A stretch of DNA of 64,000 nt from Lonepinella sp042485795 (GCF_042485795.1 NZ_CP169368.1:620001-684000); one strand, 5' to 3'. Shown: positions 44,222-54,573, numbered from the stretch's first letter. Program-made: numbers and translations. The notes: generated by a model not told the origin, from the letters alone.

Positions 44222-45535
44222 ATGGCATTATTTTACACTCCAGAAAAAAAAGCGAAAAAAACACCGCACTTTGAATTGACCATTCAATCTTTGGATTATC
44301 AGGGATTGGGCGTGGGTAAAGTAAATGGTAAGACGTGGTTTGTGGAAAATGCTTTGCCAAATGAAACCGTGCAAGCGGAAATTATAGAAGAAAAACGCCA
44401 GTATGGACGGGCGGTCGCGAAGAAGATTTTACATACCAATCCACAGCGGCAAGCACCACAGTGTGCAGTGTATCAGGCTTGTGGTGGTTGTCAGAGTCAA
44501 CATATTCCGCTTGAAATGCAAAGGCTGGCTAAACAACAGGCGTTGTTTTCTCGTTTAGAAAAATTGCAACCGCAGGGCATTGTGTTTATGCCGATGATTG
44601 TCGGTGACGGCTGGCAATATCGTCGTCGGGTGCGGTTGAGTGTGAACGTAAATCCCAAAACTAAGCAGCTTGACATCGGTTTTCGGCAAAAAAGCTCATC
44701 GCAAATAGTGAATATTCAGCAATGTGATGTACTTGAACCAGCATTGGATTACTTATTGCCGAAACTTCTCACATTATTACGTCAATTTTCTCAACCCAAA
44801 TTACTCGGGCATATTGAATTAACCTTAGCAGACAATGGCATAGCCATGTTACTACGTTATAGTAAAAACTTGAGTGAAAAAGACCGCAGTTTGCTGTTAA
44901 ATTTTGCGGAACAGGAAAAATTGATGTTGTTTGTTCAAGATGATCAGCAAATTCAACAACTTTGTGGTGAGATACCTTATTATCAAATTGGCGATTTGTT
45001 GCTCCAGTTTGATATTCGGGATTTTATTCAAATTAATCGCTTATTAAACCAGCAGATGGTGGCAACGGCGTTGCATTGGTTGGCGTTGAATAAAACTGAT
45101 TGCGTGCTAGATTTATTTTGTGGAATGGGTAATTTCACCTTACCGATAAGTCAGTTAGTACAAAAAGTAGTGGGTGTAGAAGGTGTCGCAGAAATGGTTG
45201 AGAAAGCTCGCAAAAATGCGGAACAAAATAGCTGTTGCAATGTCGAATTTGAGCAAGGGGATTTGGATCAGCCGTTTTTAAACCAACATTGGGCGAAAAC
45301 ACCATTTAATAAAATTTTGCTCGATCCGCCCCGTAGTGGTGCATCTTTTGCTATGGAAAGTATTTGCCAGTTGCAAGCGGATAAAATTTTGTATATTTCT
45401 TGTAATCCAGCAACTTTGGTACGTGATGCGGAGAATTTGTTAAATTCAGGCTATCAATTAAGCAAAGTAGCAATGATCGATATGTTCCCTCATACAGGAC
45501 ATTTGGAAAGTATCTCGTTGTTTGAGAAAAAATAA
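44222..45535 (+). CDS. rlmD: 23S rRNA m5U1939 methyltransferase
   Basis: A 437-residue RumA-type enzyme: N-terminal TRAM domain, an iron-sulfur cluster motif CAVYQACGGCQSQHI with a further Cys before SAM domain (IQQCDVL), SAM motif LDLFCGMGNFTLPIS, and catalytic LDPPRSGA and ISCNPATLVRD. ATG 44222 is 9 bases after recO. An uptake core falls in the first codons (44263-44271). Confidence 0.96.
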   Translation: MALFYTPEKKAKKTPHFELTIQSLDYQGLGVGKVNGKTWFVENALPNETVQAEIIEEKRQYGRAVAKKILHTNPQRQAPQCAVYQACGGCQSQHIPLEMQRLAKQQALFSRLEKLQPQGIVFMPMIVGDGWQYRRRVRLSVNVNPKTKQLDIGFRQKSSSQIVNIQQCDVLEPALDYLLPKLLTLLRQFSQPKLLGHIELTLADNGIAMLLRYSKNLSEKDRSLLLNFAEQEKLMLFVQDDQQIQQLCGEIPYYQIGDLLLQFDIRDFIQINRLLNQQMVATALHWLALNKTDCVLDLFCGMGNFTLPISQLVQKVVGVEGVAEMVEKARKNAEQNSCCNVEFEQGDLDQPFLNQHWAKTPFNKILLDPPRSGASFAMESICQLQADKILYISCNPATLVRDAENLLNSGYQLSKVAMIDMFPHTGHLESISLFEKK

Positions 45536-45544
45536 GGAAAAAAT

Positions 45545-47776
45545 ATGGTTGCGGTACGCGGTTCTCACTTATTAAATCCAAAGGACTTTAGTATTCAGCA
45601 CTGGTGTGCAAATTTAGGTCTAGTTGAGCCAGTCGCTAATGATCTAATGCGAGCTTGGCGATATGCAAGAGAAAATGCCGATCAACTTTTCTTAAATAGC
45701 CATTGGTATTTGCGTGACGGTGTAGAAATGGTGGAAATTTTACATAGTCTGAATATGGATGGGGATACCTTACTTGCCGCAATGTTATTTCCAGTCGTGC
45801 ATGCCAAAATCGTTACCCTTGAACAAGTTAAAGAAGATTTCGGGAGCAAAATCAGTAAATTAGTCAAAGGTGTGTTGGAAATGAATAATATTCGCCAACT
45901 GAACGCCAACCAGTCCAATAATAATCTACAAATCGACAATATCCGCCGTATGCTGTTGGCAATGGTGGACGATTTCCGTTGTGTGATCATCAAATTAGCG
46001 GAACGGATTACTTATTTGCGTGATGCGGATAAACGCTATTCAAAAGCGGAAAAAATTGCCGCTGCCAAAGAATGTAGCAATATTTATGCCCCCCTTGCCA
46101 ATCGTTTGGGAATTGGTCAGTTAAAATGGGAGTTGGAAGATTATTGTTTCCGTAATTTGCAGTCGGAGCAATATCGGATTATTGCACATAAATTAGCTGA
46201 ACGCCGTTTAGACCGCGAGCAATATATTCAAGATTTTGTCAATCAACTGTCAGGCTATTTGCACGAAGCTATTGATAGCGTAGATGTGTATGGACGACCG
46301 AAGCATATTTACAGCATTTGGCGAAAAATGCAGAAAAAACACCTTGCCTTTGAGCAACTTTATGATATTCGAGCGGTGCGGATTTTGGTCCCCAATTTGC
46401 AGGATTGTTACACCGCACTTGGCATTGTACATACTCATTATCAACATTTAGCAGAACAGTTTGATGATTATATTGCCAATCCCAAACCGAACGGTTATCA
46501 GTCCATTCATACGGTGGTGTTGGGTGAGGGGGATAAGCCGATTGAAGTGCAAATTCGTACTCACCAAATGCACAATGACGCAGAGCTGGGCGTAGCAGCT
46601 CACTGGAAATATAAAGAAGGCACTACAGGTTCAATGTCTGCTTACGAAGAAAAAATTTCTTGGTTACGTAAACTGTTAGCGTGGCAAGCGGATATCATGG
46701 ACAGTGGCGAAATGCTAGAAGAAATGCGGACGCAGGTATTTGATGATCGTGTTTATGTGTTTACACCGAAAGGCGAAGTGGTAGATTTACCAACAGGTTC
46801 TACGCCGTTAGATTTTGCTTATGCGATTCATAGTGATGTGGGACATCGTTGTATTGGTGCGAAAGTGGCTGGACGGATCGTACCGTTTACTTACCAGTTG
46901 CAAATGGGCGATCAACTCGAAATTATCACTCAAAAAAATCCAAACCCCAGCCGAGATTGGTTAAATCCAAATTCAGGGTTTACCCATACGCAAAAGGCAC
47001 GCTCAAAAATTATGGCGTGGTTTAAAAAACTCGATCGGGATAAAAATATTCCACTTGGCAAAGAAATGCTAGAAGCAGAATTGAGTCGCCTGAATCTTAC
47101 CCTTAAACAAGCGGAACAATATGCCTTGCCACGTTATAACTTAAAACAAATTGATGATTTATATAATGGTTTGGGTAGTGGCGATATTAAATTGCATCAG
47201 TTGATTAATTTCTTGCAAGGTAAATTAATCAAGCCAACAGCAGAGCAGGCGGACGAAGAAATTTTACGCCATGTTAGCCAAAAGAATAGCCAAAAAAGTG
47301 CGGTTAATTCTAACCAAAAATCGGAAAAACAAGGCTATGTGGTGGTTAATGGCGTTGGTAATTTAATGCACCATATTGCTCGTTGTTGTCAACCGATTCC
47401 AGGTGATGAGATTGTGGGATATATTACTCAAGGGCGTGGTATTTCTATTCATCGTGCGGACTGCGAACAGCTCAAAAAATTACGTACGGCGAATGAAGAA
47501 CGTGTGATTGAAACCACTTGGGGAAAGGAACTTTCTGGCTCGTTTAATATTAATGTGCGATTGCTTGCTAGTGACCGTAGCGGTTTGTTACGTGATATTA
47601 CAACTGTATTAGCCAATGATAAAATTAATGTCAGCGGCGTTTCAAGTCGTACCGACCGAAAACGTCAGGTGGCAACCATAGATCTTGAGTTGGAATTAGG
47701 TAATGTGGAGATGTTAAGCAAAGTCTTAGCTCGCCTAGCTCAACTAGATGATGTGATTGATGTGAAACGAATTTAA
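45545..47776 (+). CDS. relA: GTP pyrophosphokinase RelA
   Basis: Makes (p)ppGpp when uncharged tRNA enters the ribosome. The 743 residues (E. coli 744) hold an inactive hydrolase domain in which the HD pair of SpoT is replaced (MLFPVVHAKIVT), a synthase domain with AVRILVPNLQDCYTALGIVH and NPKPNGYQSIHTVV, a TGS domain (VFTPKGEVVDLPTGSTPLDF), a Cys pair region (HIARCCQPIPGDEIVGY) and a C-terminal ACT domain. It starts 9 bases after rlmD. Confidence 0.98.
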   Translation: MVAVRGSHLLNPKDFSIQHWCANLGLVEPVANDLMRAWRYARENADQLFLNSHWYLRDGVEMVEILHSLNMDGDTLLAAMLFPVVHAKIVTLEQVKEDFGSKISKLVKGVLEMNNIRQLNANQSNNNLQIDNIRRMLLAMVDDFRCVIIKLAERITYLRDADKRYSKAEKIAAAKECSNIYAPLANRLGIGQLKWELEDYCFRNLQSEQYRIIAHKLAERRLDREQYIQDFVNQLSGYLHEAIDSVDVYGRPKHIYSIWRKMQKKHLAFEQLYDIRAVRILVPNLQDCYTALGIVHTHYQHLAEQFDDYIANPKPNGYQSIHTVVLGEGDKPIEVQIRTHQMHNDAELGVAAHWKYKEGTTGSMSAYEEKISWLRKLLAWQADIMDSGEMLEEMRTQVFDDRVYVFTPKGEVVDLPTGSTPLDFAYAIHSDVGHRCIGAKVAGRIVPFTYQLQMGDQLEIITQKNPNPSRDWLNPNSGFTHTQKARSKIMAWFKKLDRDKNIPLGKEMLEAELSRLNLTLKQAEQYALPRYNLKQIDDLYNGLGSGDIKLHQLINFLQGKLIKPTAEQADEEILRHVSQKNSQKSAVNSNQKSEKQGYVVVNGVGNLMHHIARCCQPIPGDEIVGYITQGRGISIHRADCEQLKKLRTANEERVIETTWGKELSGSFNINVRLLASDRSGLLRDITTVLANDKINVSGVSSRTDRKRQVATIDLELELGNVEMLSKVLARLAQLDDVIDVKRI

Positions 47777-47791
47777 ACAAAGAGAATAAAA

Positions 47792-48151
47792 ATGACAGAT
47801 AAAACTACGGGGTTGACCCATTTAATTAATTCTACTCGCTATTCCTTGCAGGGCTTAAAAAGTGCGGTGAAAAATGAAGCAGCTTTTCGCCACGAATTAT
47901 TTTTAGGGATTTTTATTGTTCCCCTTGCTTTTTGGTTTGGCAATGGCAAATTTGAGATTGCTTTAATGCTTGGGGCGTATTTAATTGTATTGGTAACGGA
48001 GTTGCTGAACAGTGCAGTGGAGTGTGCTATTGATCGTATTGGTACTGAACGCCACGAGTTATCGGGCAGAGCTAAAGATCAAGGTTCGGCGGCAGTTTTT
48101 ATGGCGATTGTCAATTTTGTGGTGGTGTGGGCGTTGATGATTTTGGGCTAA
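47792..48151 (+). CDS. dgkA: Diacylglycerol kinase
   Basis: A 119-residue, three-helix inner-membrane enzyme recycling diacylglycerol. Motifs: LKSAVKNEAAFRHELFLG at the N-terminus and the catalytic VTELLNSAVECAIDRI with Glu and Asn as in E. coli, then LSGRAKDQGSAAVF. It begins 15 bases after relA, ending the gene row. Confidence 0.96.
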   Translation: MTDKTTGLTHLINSTRYSLQGLKSAVKNEAAFRHELFLGIFIVPLAFWFGNGKFEIALMLGAYLIVLVTELLNSAVECAIDRIGTERHELSGRAKDQGSAAVFMAIVNFVVVWALMILG

Positions 48152-48156
48152 AAATT

Positions 48157-48176
48157 AGGCGGAGAATTATCCGCCT
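48157..48176. terminator. Terminator between dgkA and the ligase gene
   Basis: AGGCGGA (48157-48163) pairs with TCCGCCT (48170-48176) around GAATTA. On the minus strand it is followed by AATTTTTA, so it fits best as terminator of the minus-strand ligase gene and also follows dgkA closely. Confidence 0.65.
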
Positions 48177-49432
48177 TAATGTTGAGTTTGTTTTATTTGT
48201 TCTTTTAATGTTCCATAAAAAATGGTAGTAACGAGAAAATAAAAAATCACCCCTGAATTATGGGCAAAAAAGGCTTGGCTCAAGCCATAAAACATCACCG
48301 AAATAATATGAATTGTGCCTAAAAGTGCGGTTAATTTTATAGCAGAATTTGATGATATGATATTTTTCCAAAAGTAACGTAAGGGTACAAAGAAGATACC
48401 TAATAAAGCCAGTAAGCCTAAAATACCGTGTTTAGCGAGATCATCAATAAATTGATTATGGGAATGGGAAAAATTCACCACAACAGGTGAAACGAGATTC
48501 TGTTCTACTTGTAATTGGCGTTTAGGAATAATATTTTCATTTCCCCAACCTAAAATAGGTTTTTCTTTCGCCATTAGCCATGCACTTTTCCACATATCAA
48601 ATCTTGCCCCAATAGAGGTGTCTGCATTGTGGTTAATAAAGTATTCATTCACATCATATTTAACCATATCTATACGTTGCATAACCTTCGTTTGTGGAAT
48701 AAACACCGTTGTTGCAATGACTAACGTTAATCCTGTACTAATTGTTACCAGTAATTTTTTTGAAAGTTGTTGACGATAGGTCCAGAAAATTAATAGCAAA
48801 ATAAATGGTACACCAATCCAGCCCCCTCTTGCAGTCGAAAGGATACTGGCTAAAATGCTAAATAAAGCAGCGATAAAATAAAGTGCGGTGAATTTTACTT
48901 GTTTTTTGCTCGAAAAATAAATGGCAATAGCGAAGCTGAACATACCTAATGACATGGCAATATCACCACTTTGGATGTGCATTTGTTTTTCAAAAGCCAT
49001 ACTATAGTGAAGTATAAAACGATGAAAAATTGCTATGATACCAGCAGTAAAGGCTCCCAAAGGAATAATATGAATCAACCATTTCAATTTGGGTGGATAT
49101 TGTATAAACAAAACAATCAACGGTAACACTAGTAATGCACGGCTAGGATTATCTAGTTCTCGTATCTTTCCACCATTAAATATTAATGAAAGGACGAAGA
49201 CTAAGACATAAAACACAAAGCTCACGGTGATCCATTTATCTTGTGGAATAAAATCAACAGGCTGTTTTTTAACAAAATGATAAATGGCAAAAATAATTCC
49301 TGTTACGACTAACAACGCAAAGCCGATATTATGTGAGCCTTTAAATAGCAAAGTAGTTAAAAAATAAAGTCCAACCGCAGAGTTGGTTAAGGCAAGCATT
49401 TTATTTTGTTTGATAAAAGTTAATATTGTCAT
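48176..49432 (-). CDS. O-antigen ligase-like membrane protein (WaaL/Wzy_C family)
   Basis: A 418-residue polytopic protein with about ten or more helices and the Wzy_C/WaaL pattern: Arg-rich periplasmic loop region (STARGGWIGVPFILL), IGARFDMWKSAWLMAKEKP, and SHSHNQFIDDLAKHGILGLL with conserved His. It probably joins saccharides to lipid A core in the periplasm; the exact sugar donor is unknown. ATG 49432 is preferred over a frame start at 49474 whose first codons come from palindromic repeat R2. Confidence 0.85.
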   Translation of the reverse strand: MTILTFIKQNKMLALTNSAVGLYFLTTLLFKGSHNIGFALLVVTGIIFAIYHFVKKQPVDFIPQDKWITVSFVFYVLVFVLSLIFNGGKIRELDNPSRALLVLPLIVLFIQYPPKLKWLIHIIPLGAFTAGIIAIFHRFILHYSMAFEKQMHIQSGDIAMSLGMFSFAIAIYFSSKKQVKFTALYFIAALFSILASILSTARGGWIGVPFILLLIFWTYRQQLSKKLLVTISTGLTLVIATTVFIPQTKVMQRIDMVKYDVNEYFINHNADTSIGARFDMWKSAWLMAKEKPILGWGNENIIPKRQLQVEQNLVSPVVVNFSHSHNQFIDDLAKHGILGLLALLGIFFVPLRYFWKNIISSNSAIKLTALLGTIHIISVMFYGLSQAFFAHNSGVIFYFLVTTIFYGTLKEQIKQTQH

Positions 49433-49446
49433 TTTTCCGATTTTCC

Positions 49447-49555
49447 CCCCGTACTTGCGTACGGGGTTAAGCATATTACGCCACGCTGTGGCTTGTCAAT
49501 TTATTAAGATGCGGAGCATCGCCACCATGCCTAGCCCTGTACGCTAGTGCAGGGC
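49447..49555 (+). repeat. Composite palindromic repeat, copy R2 (four modules)
   Basis: Four hairpins in row: CCCCGTA/TACGGGG (49447-49466), GCCAC/GTGGC (49480-49492), GATGC/GCATC (49508-49520), and GCCCTG/CAGGGC with inner pairs (49534-49555). Module 2 is changed in both arms relative to the GCTAC/GTAGC of other copies, a compensated change that supports a selected structure. Located between fba and the ligase gene. Confidence 0.85.
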
Positions 49556-49556
49556 A

Positions 49557-49588
49557 TAAAAAAACCGCACCATTAAAAATAGTGCGGT
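49557..49588 (-). terminator. Terminator of fba, built from an uptake-like inverted pair
   Basis: Read on the minus strand: ACCGCAC (49588-49582), an 11-base loop, GTGCGGT (49570-49564) and a run of T. One arm differs from the uptake core by one base. Confidence 0.85.
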
Positions 49589-49612
49589 GTTATTTTAGCG
49601 TATTTTAAACAA

Positions 49613-50689
<1,077 letters not shown>

Positions 50690-50725
50690 TTTGTTTTTTC
50701 CTTATTTAAATTTGATTGTTTTTAC

Positions 50726-50747
50726 GGGCGGATACATCGATCCGCCC
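50726..50747. repeat. REP-like palindrome between pgk and fba
   Basis: GGGCGGAT (50726-50733) pairs with ATCCGCCC (50740-50747) around ACATCG. With no T-run inside a two-gene glycolytic unit, it more likely protects or separates pgk and fba mRNA than terminates. It is distinct from the R1-R3 family. Confidence 0.7.
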
Positions 50748-50763
50748 CTACGGAATGGGGTTA

Positions 50764-51939
50764 TTAACCGTTTGCACGTTTCTCTAAAATTTCAACGGCT
50801 GGTAATACTTTGCCTTCTACAAATTCTAAGAACGCACCACCACCAGTTGAAATATAAGAAATTTTATCTTTAATGCCGAATAAATCGATCGCCGCAAGCG
50901 TATCACCGCCCCCCGCGATGGAGAATGCTCCGTTTGCAGTGGCTTCAGCGATAGCATTGGAAATCACTTCAGTCCCTTTACGGAAGTTAGGGAATTCAAA
51001 CACGCCTACTGGACCGTTCCAAAGAATAGTTTTTGACGCTTTGATGATTTTCGCCAATTCTTCAGCGGTTTTGTCACCAATATCGAAAATAGATTCGTCA
51101 GCTTTTACATCATCAACTGATTTTTCAGTGGCTGGTGCAGTTTCAGAAAATTCTGTACCGACACGTACATCTACTGGTACAGGGATTTTGGTTTGTTTAG
51201 CTAAACGTTGAGCTTCAGGGATTAAATCTTCTTCGTAAAGTGATTTACCGACTGCTTTACCTTCAGCTGCGATAAAGGTATTGGCGATACCACCACCTAC
51301 GATAATTTGGTCGGCGATTTTTGAAAGGCTATCTAACACGGTTAATTTAGTGGATACTTTTGAGCCACCCACAATCGCCAACATTGGGCGTTGTGGCTCT
51401 TTTAATGCTTTACCTAACGCATCAAGTTCTGCAGCTAATAATGGACCAGCACAAGCTACAGGTGCATATTCTGCTACACCATAAGTTGATGCTTGCGCAC
51501 GGTGAGCAGTACCGAAAGCGTCCATTACAAATACATCACAAAGTGCGGCGTATTTTTTACCTAATTCAGGATCGTTTTTCTTCTCGCCTTTATTAACACG
51601 TACATTTTCAAGCACCACGATTTCATTTTCTTTAACATCAACGCCATTTAAATAATCGGTTACTAAACGAACAGGTACGTCTAAAACGTTGTTTAAGTAA
51701 TCAACAACAGGTTGTAATGAATCTTCTGGTTGGCACGCTTCACCCTCGGTTGGGCGACCTAAGTGAGAAGTTACCATGACTTTTGCCCCTTTTTGTAAGG
51801 CTAATTTTAAGGTAGGAATGGTCGCACGAATACGAGCATCAGAAGTGACCTTACCATCTTTGACTGGCACATTTAAATCTGCACGAATGAAAAGACGTTT
51901 ACCGGCTAAATCAAGGTCTGCCATTTTGATTACTGACAT
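50764..51939 (-). CDS. pgk: Phosphoglycerate kinase
   Basis: A 391-residue glycolytic kinase (E. coli 387) starting MSVIKMADLDLAGKRLF. The substrate loop FIRADLNVPVKDGK, SHLGRPTEGE, and C-terminal nucleotide site GGGDTLAAIDLFG and ISTGGGAFLEF are intact. AGAGGAAAC precedes the ATG. It is the first gene of pgk-fba, driven by the promoter at 51987-52015. Confidence 0.98.
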   Translation of the reverse strand: MSVIKMADLDLAGKRLFIRADLNVPVKDGKVTSDARIRATIPTLKLALQKGAKVMVTSHLGRPTEGEACQPEDSLQPVVDYLNNVLDVPVRLVTDYLNGVDVKENEIVVLENVRVNKGEKKNDPELGKKYAALCDVFVMDAFGTAHRAQASTYGVAEYAPVACAGPLLAAELDALGKALKEPQRPMLAIVGGSKVSTKLTVLDSLSKIADQIIVGGGIANTFIAAEGKAVGKSLYEEDLIPEAQRLAKQTKIPVPVDVRVGTEFSETAPATEKSVDDVKADESIFDIGDKTAEELAKIIKASKTILWNGPVGVFEFPNFRKGTEVISNAIAEATANGAFSIAGGGDTLAAIDLFGIKDKISYISTGGGAFLEFVEGKVLPAVEILEKRANG

Positions 51940-51986
51940 AATGTTTCCTCTTTTTGTTAAAAATAATAAAACTGTAAATTTTTTTT

Positions 51987-52015
51987 ATTATAGCGAGATC
52001 TCTAGTGTATTGTAA
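51987..52015 (-). promoter_or_regulatory. Sigma70 promoter of pgk-fba
   Basis: On the minus strand TTACAA (52015-52010) is 17 bases upstream of a perfect TATAAT (51992-51987). The start codon lies about 48 bases beyond the -10, after an A-rich leader. Confidence 0.7.
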
Positions 52016-52040
52016 CTGCTTTAGATCAAATTATTGTCAA

Positions 52041-52784
52041 TTATTTGCAATCTATGACTTGCCAATTTAAATCATAACAAATAAATAATTCGCTACGACT
52101 TGCTGCTAAATAGGCGTTTTTTAATTGGGTATTGTGTTGTTTTATCCAACGGAATAAATCTTTTTTGTTCATTTGTTCTGTGGGTAACACTAAACTGCGG
52201 TATAAATCTTGTTGTTTTTTGAAATATTTTTCTGCACTTTTAAAAGCACAGGCACCGTGTTTTTCCCATTCGCCTTGCAATAAATTTGGGCTAGGACTTT
52301 CCGTTAAATAATTTTGAATAATCGCATAATCCACCGCAGGTAAATCCCCTTGACAAAATCGAGGATGATCAGTCGTACTTTGAGCGTTAGCATTTTGTGG
52401 CCATAACCCATGAATTACCCAACCATATTTTTGTTGTGTGCCACATTGCATAAGAGCAGACTGAGGTAGGTTTTTGCCATATTTTTCTTGCTGATTATTA
52501 CAGAATGCAGGCGACCAAGATAATGCAAGCATATAATAATCAGTCTTAGCATTTTTATTGGGTCCGATAGGATCGTTAGACATGACAAAATCATAATCAG
52601 AATTCACCGCACTTTGATTAACCTTTACATTGCTATTGTTTTGTTTTTGAGCTTGTTTTGTGGTGGTTGGTTGAGTTGGTTGGTGTTGAACATCACTTCT
52701 AAACCAGTTTATGGCAAAATAAACCAGTAAGCCGATAGCGACAATAATGAGTTGAACGAGTTGTTTCTGTTGTTTTTGTTTCAT
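52041..52784 (-). CDS. Membrane-anchored ribonuclease T2 family protein
   Basis: A 247-residue protein with one N-terminal hydrophobic segment (about 9-26) lacking a clear cleavage site, a Gln/Thr/Asn-rich linker, and an RNase T2 domain. Both catalytic motifs are present: CAS I WVIHGLWPQ (His125) and CAS II GEWEKHGACA (Glu172, His176), as are several Cys for disulfides, so it should be active in the periplasm. It is equivalent to E. coli RNase I but tethered. It lies upstream of pgk on the same strand, separated by the pgk promoter region. Confidence 0.9.
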   Translation of the reverse strand: MKQKQQKQLVQLIIVAIGLLVYFAINWFRSDVQHQPTQPTTTKQAQKQNNSNVKVNQSAVNSDYDFVMSNDPIGPNKNAKTDYYMLALSWSPAFCNNQQEKYGKNLPQSALMQCGTQQKYGWVIHGLWPQNANAQSTTDHPRFCQGDLPAVDYAIIQNYLTESPSPNLLQGEWEKHGACAFKSAEKYFKKQQDLYRSLVLPTEQMNKKDLFRWIKQHNTQLKNAYLAASRSELFICYDLNWQVIDCK

Positions 52785-52853
52785 TTCTTAACCTTTAAAT
52801 TTATGTTAAAATTCTATATAATCGCCTACTTTTAGTTCACTCACGAGATTATT

Positions 52854-53114
52854 ATGGCGTTACTCATCACTGATAAATGCACAAATTGCGATATGTGTCT
52901 GCCGGAATGTCCGAATGATGCGATCTCTATTGGTGATGATATTTATGAAATTGATCCAAATCTTTGCACCGAATGTGTTGGGCATTATGACACTCCAACC
53001 TGCCAAAAAGTTTGCCCGATTACTAAATGTATTATTCTCGATCCTGACCATATAGAAAGCCAAGAAGAACTTTGGGAACGTTTTGTGTTAATTCATCATG
53101 CGGATAAGTTGTAA
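52854..53114 (+). CDS. yfhL: YfhL-type 2[4Fe-4S] ferredoxin
   Basis: An 86-residue ferredoxin with cluster motifs CTNCDMCLPECPND and CTECVGHYDTPTCQKVCP, the second carrying the family's 8-residue insertion that marks Alvin-type ferredoxins. An electron carrier; E. coli YfhL supports some Fe-S/tRNA-modification enzymes. Divergent from the RNase gene; followed by tandem palindromic repeats. Confidence 0.93.
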   Translation: MALLITDKCTNCDMCLPECPNDAISIGDDIYEIDPNLCTECVGHYDTPTCQKVCPITKCIILDPDHIESQEELWERFVLIHHADKL

Positions 53115-53120
53115 TAATAG

Positions 53121-53346
53121 CCCCCGTACTTGCATACGGGGTTACGAATGTAACGCTACTCCGTAGCTACTAGATGACACAAGATGCGGAGCATCGTCAC
53201 TATGCTTAACCCTGTACGCCAGTGCAGGGCGTAGCAGACCCCCCCTTACTCACACAGGGTTACGAATATAACGCTACTCCGTAGCTAGACAACACAAGAT
53301 GCGGAGCATCGTCACTATGCTTAACCCTGTACGCCAGTGCAGGGCT
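53121..53346 (+). repeat. Composite palindromic repeat, tandem copies R3a and R3b (period 115 bases)
   Basis: R3a: CCCCGTA/TACGGGG (53122-53141), GTTAC/GTAAC (53141-53154), GCTAC/GTAGC (53155-53167), GATGC/GCATC (53183-53195), CCCTG/CAGGG with inner pairs (53210-53229). R3b repeats the last modules 115 bases later (GATGC at 53298) while its first module is degraded. It fills the whole gap between convergent yfhL and yfiF. Confidence 0.88.
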
Positions 53347-53351
53347 GGAAT

Positions 53352-54452
53352 TTATCTCGCCACCCACTTCGCCAACAACACTCCAGTAGCTACTGCGACA
53401 TTTAAGCCATTTTTTAATGGATTGGCTAAACTTAAATTGACCTTAGTATCCTCTTTTACCGCCCAGCCGTTGGCTAACACAAACACAACTTTATCTTGTA
53501 ATTGTAGGCTATTAATGCTCTGTGCTTGTTTTTCATGGCTAATATGCACAATTTGATAACCAGCTTGGCGTAATTGCTGTAATGCAGTTTCACCGTCATG
53601 GGATTGTAAAATATGTACATATTCCAAACCGCCTTCGGCAACTCGAGCGGTATTGGCATTGAGTAACATCTCAGGTTGGCTGGTAATAATACCTTTCACG
53701 CCATAAAAGGCACAAGTACGCAAAATTCCCCCTAGATTTTGTGGATTATTCGCCACACCGTCTAACATGATTAAACAATCGGCTTTACGAGCTAAATCCA
53801 CATAGCCAGTCAAGGTAAATGTACGTGGTTTTTTCACTAACATACAAATTCCGCCATGATGTTCAGAACCACTAACTAACTCTAATTCAGCTCGATCGAC
53901 AACGTGATAGACTTTTTTATTGTTGGCTAAATAACTAAAAATCTCACCGATTTTATGTGCCATTTCCACCGTTGCCCAAACTCGTACAATCGTTTCTGGT
54001 CGTTGTTCAAATAAACTCAAACAAGCATTTTCACCAAAAATCTTCATTTCTTCTGCACGATTTTTCTTGATTTTTTCAGGGGCTCTTGGAGATAACGCTC
54101 CAGTTTTTTTCTCTCTCGGTTTATCGCTTATTCCTGTTGATTTTATGACCACTTTTACCCCACCTAAGGTTGTTTCGGTGATTTGTGGTTCTAATACAGG
54201 TTGTTGGTAGCTTGAGCGTTTTGTGTTATTTGAACGACGATCAGAAAAACGTTTTTCATCACTTTGTTGTTCATTTCGACGATTTTTATTAGAAAAGTGC
54301 GGTTTATTTGTAGTGAATTTTTCGTTTTTTTCTGATCTTTCTGAACGATCATTAAATGGGTGTTCTTGTTTGAATGCTGGTTTGAAACGTTTTTCATCAG
54401 AAAGTGGCGAAAAAGTAGGTTTATTGAAATTGGAAGATTTAGATTTGCTCAT
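53352..54452 (-). CDS. yfiF: SpoU-family rRNA/tRNA methyltransferase YfiF
   Basis: A 366-residue protein with a Lys/Arg/Ser/Asn-rich low-complexity N-terminus (about 1-85), a substrate-binding domain (MKIFGENACLSLFEQRPETI) and a SPOUT knot (MLDGVANNPQNLGGILRTC, LANPLKNGLNVAVATGVLLA). The family's conserved Ser-Leu-Asn motif is replaced by LKNGLNV, and the modified RNA is unknown. Divergent from pssA. Confidence 0.88.
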   Translation of the reverse strand: MSKSKSSNFNKPTFSPLSDEKRFKPAFKQEHPFNDRSERSEKNEKFTTNKPHFSNKNRRNEQQSDEKRFSDRRSNNTKRSSYQQPVLEPQITETTLGGVKVVIKSTGISDKPREKKTGALSPRAPEKIKKNRAEEMKIFGENACLSLFEQRPETIVRVWATVEMAHKIGEIFSYLANNKKVYHVVDRAELELVSGSEHHGGICMLVKKPRTFTLTGYVDLARKADCLIMLDGVANNPQNLGGILRTCAFYGVKGIITSQPEMLLNANTARVAEGGLEYVHILQSHDGETALQQLRQAGYQIVHISHEKQAQSINSLQLQDKVVFVLANGWAVKEDTKVNLSLANPLKNGLNVAVATGVLLAKWVAR

Positions 54453-54573
54453 AATTTGGTCATTAATAAAGTAAGATTGTCGCTATTATAGCAAAAAAAT
54501 GCTTTTTTCTACCCTATTCTCATATAATTATTGTAAACTAAATAAATTAAGCTGGATAGAATGAAGAAATATT

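Noticed and set aside
52011..52035. FNR or CRP site upstream of pgk
   Set aside because: A single ATCAA half-site is visible but the other half matches only 3 of 5 bases; not enough to report as a site.
53121..53346. CRISPR array
   Set aside because: There are only two tandem copies, the units are strings of different hairpins without unique spacers, and no cas genes are present.
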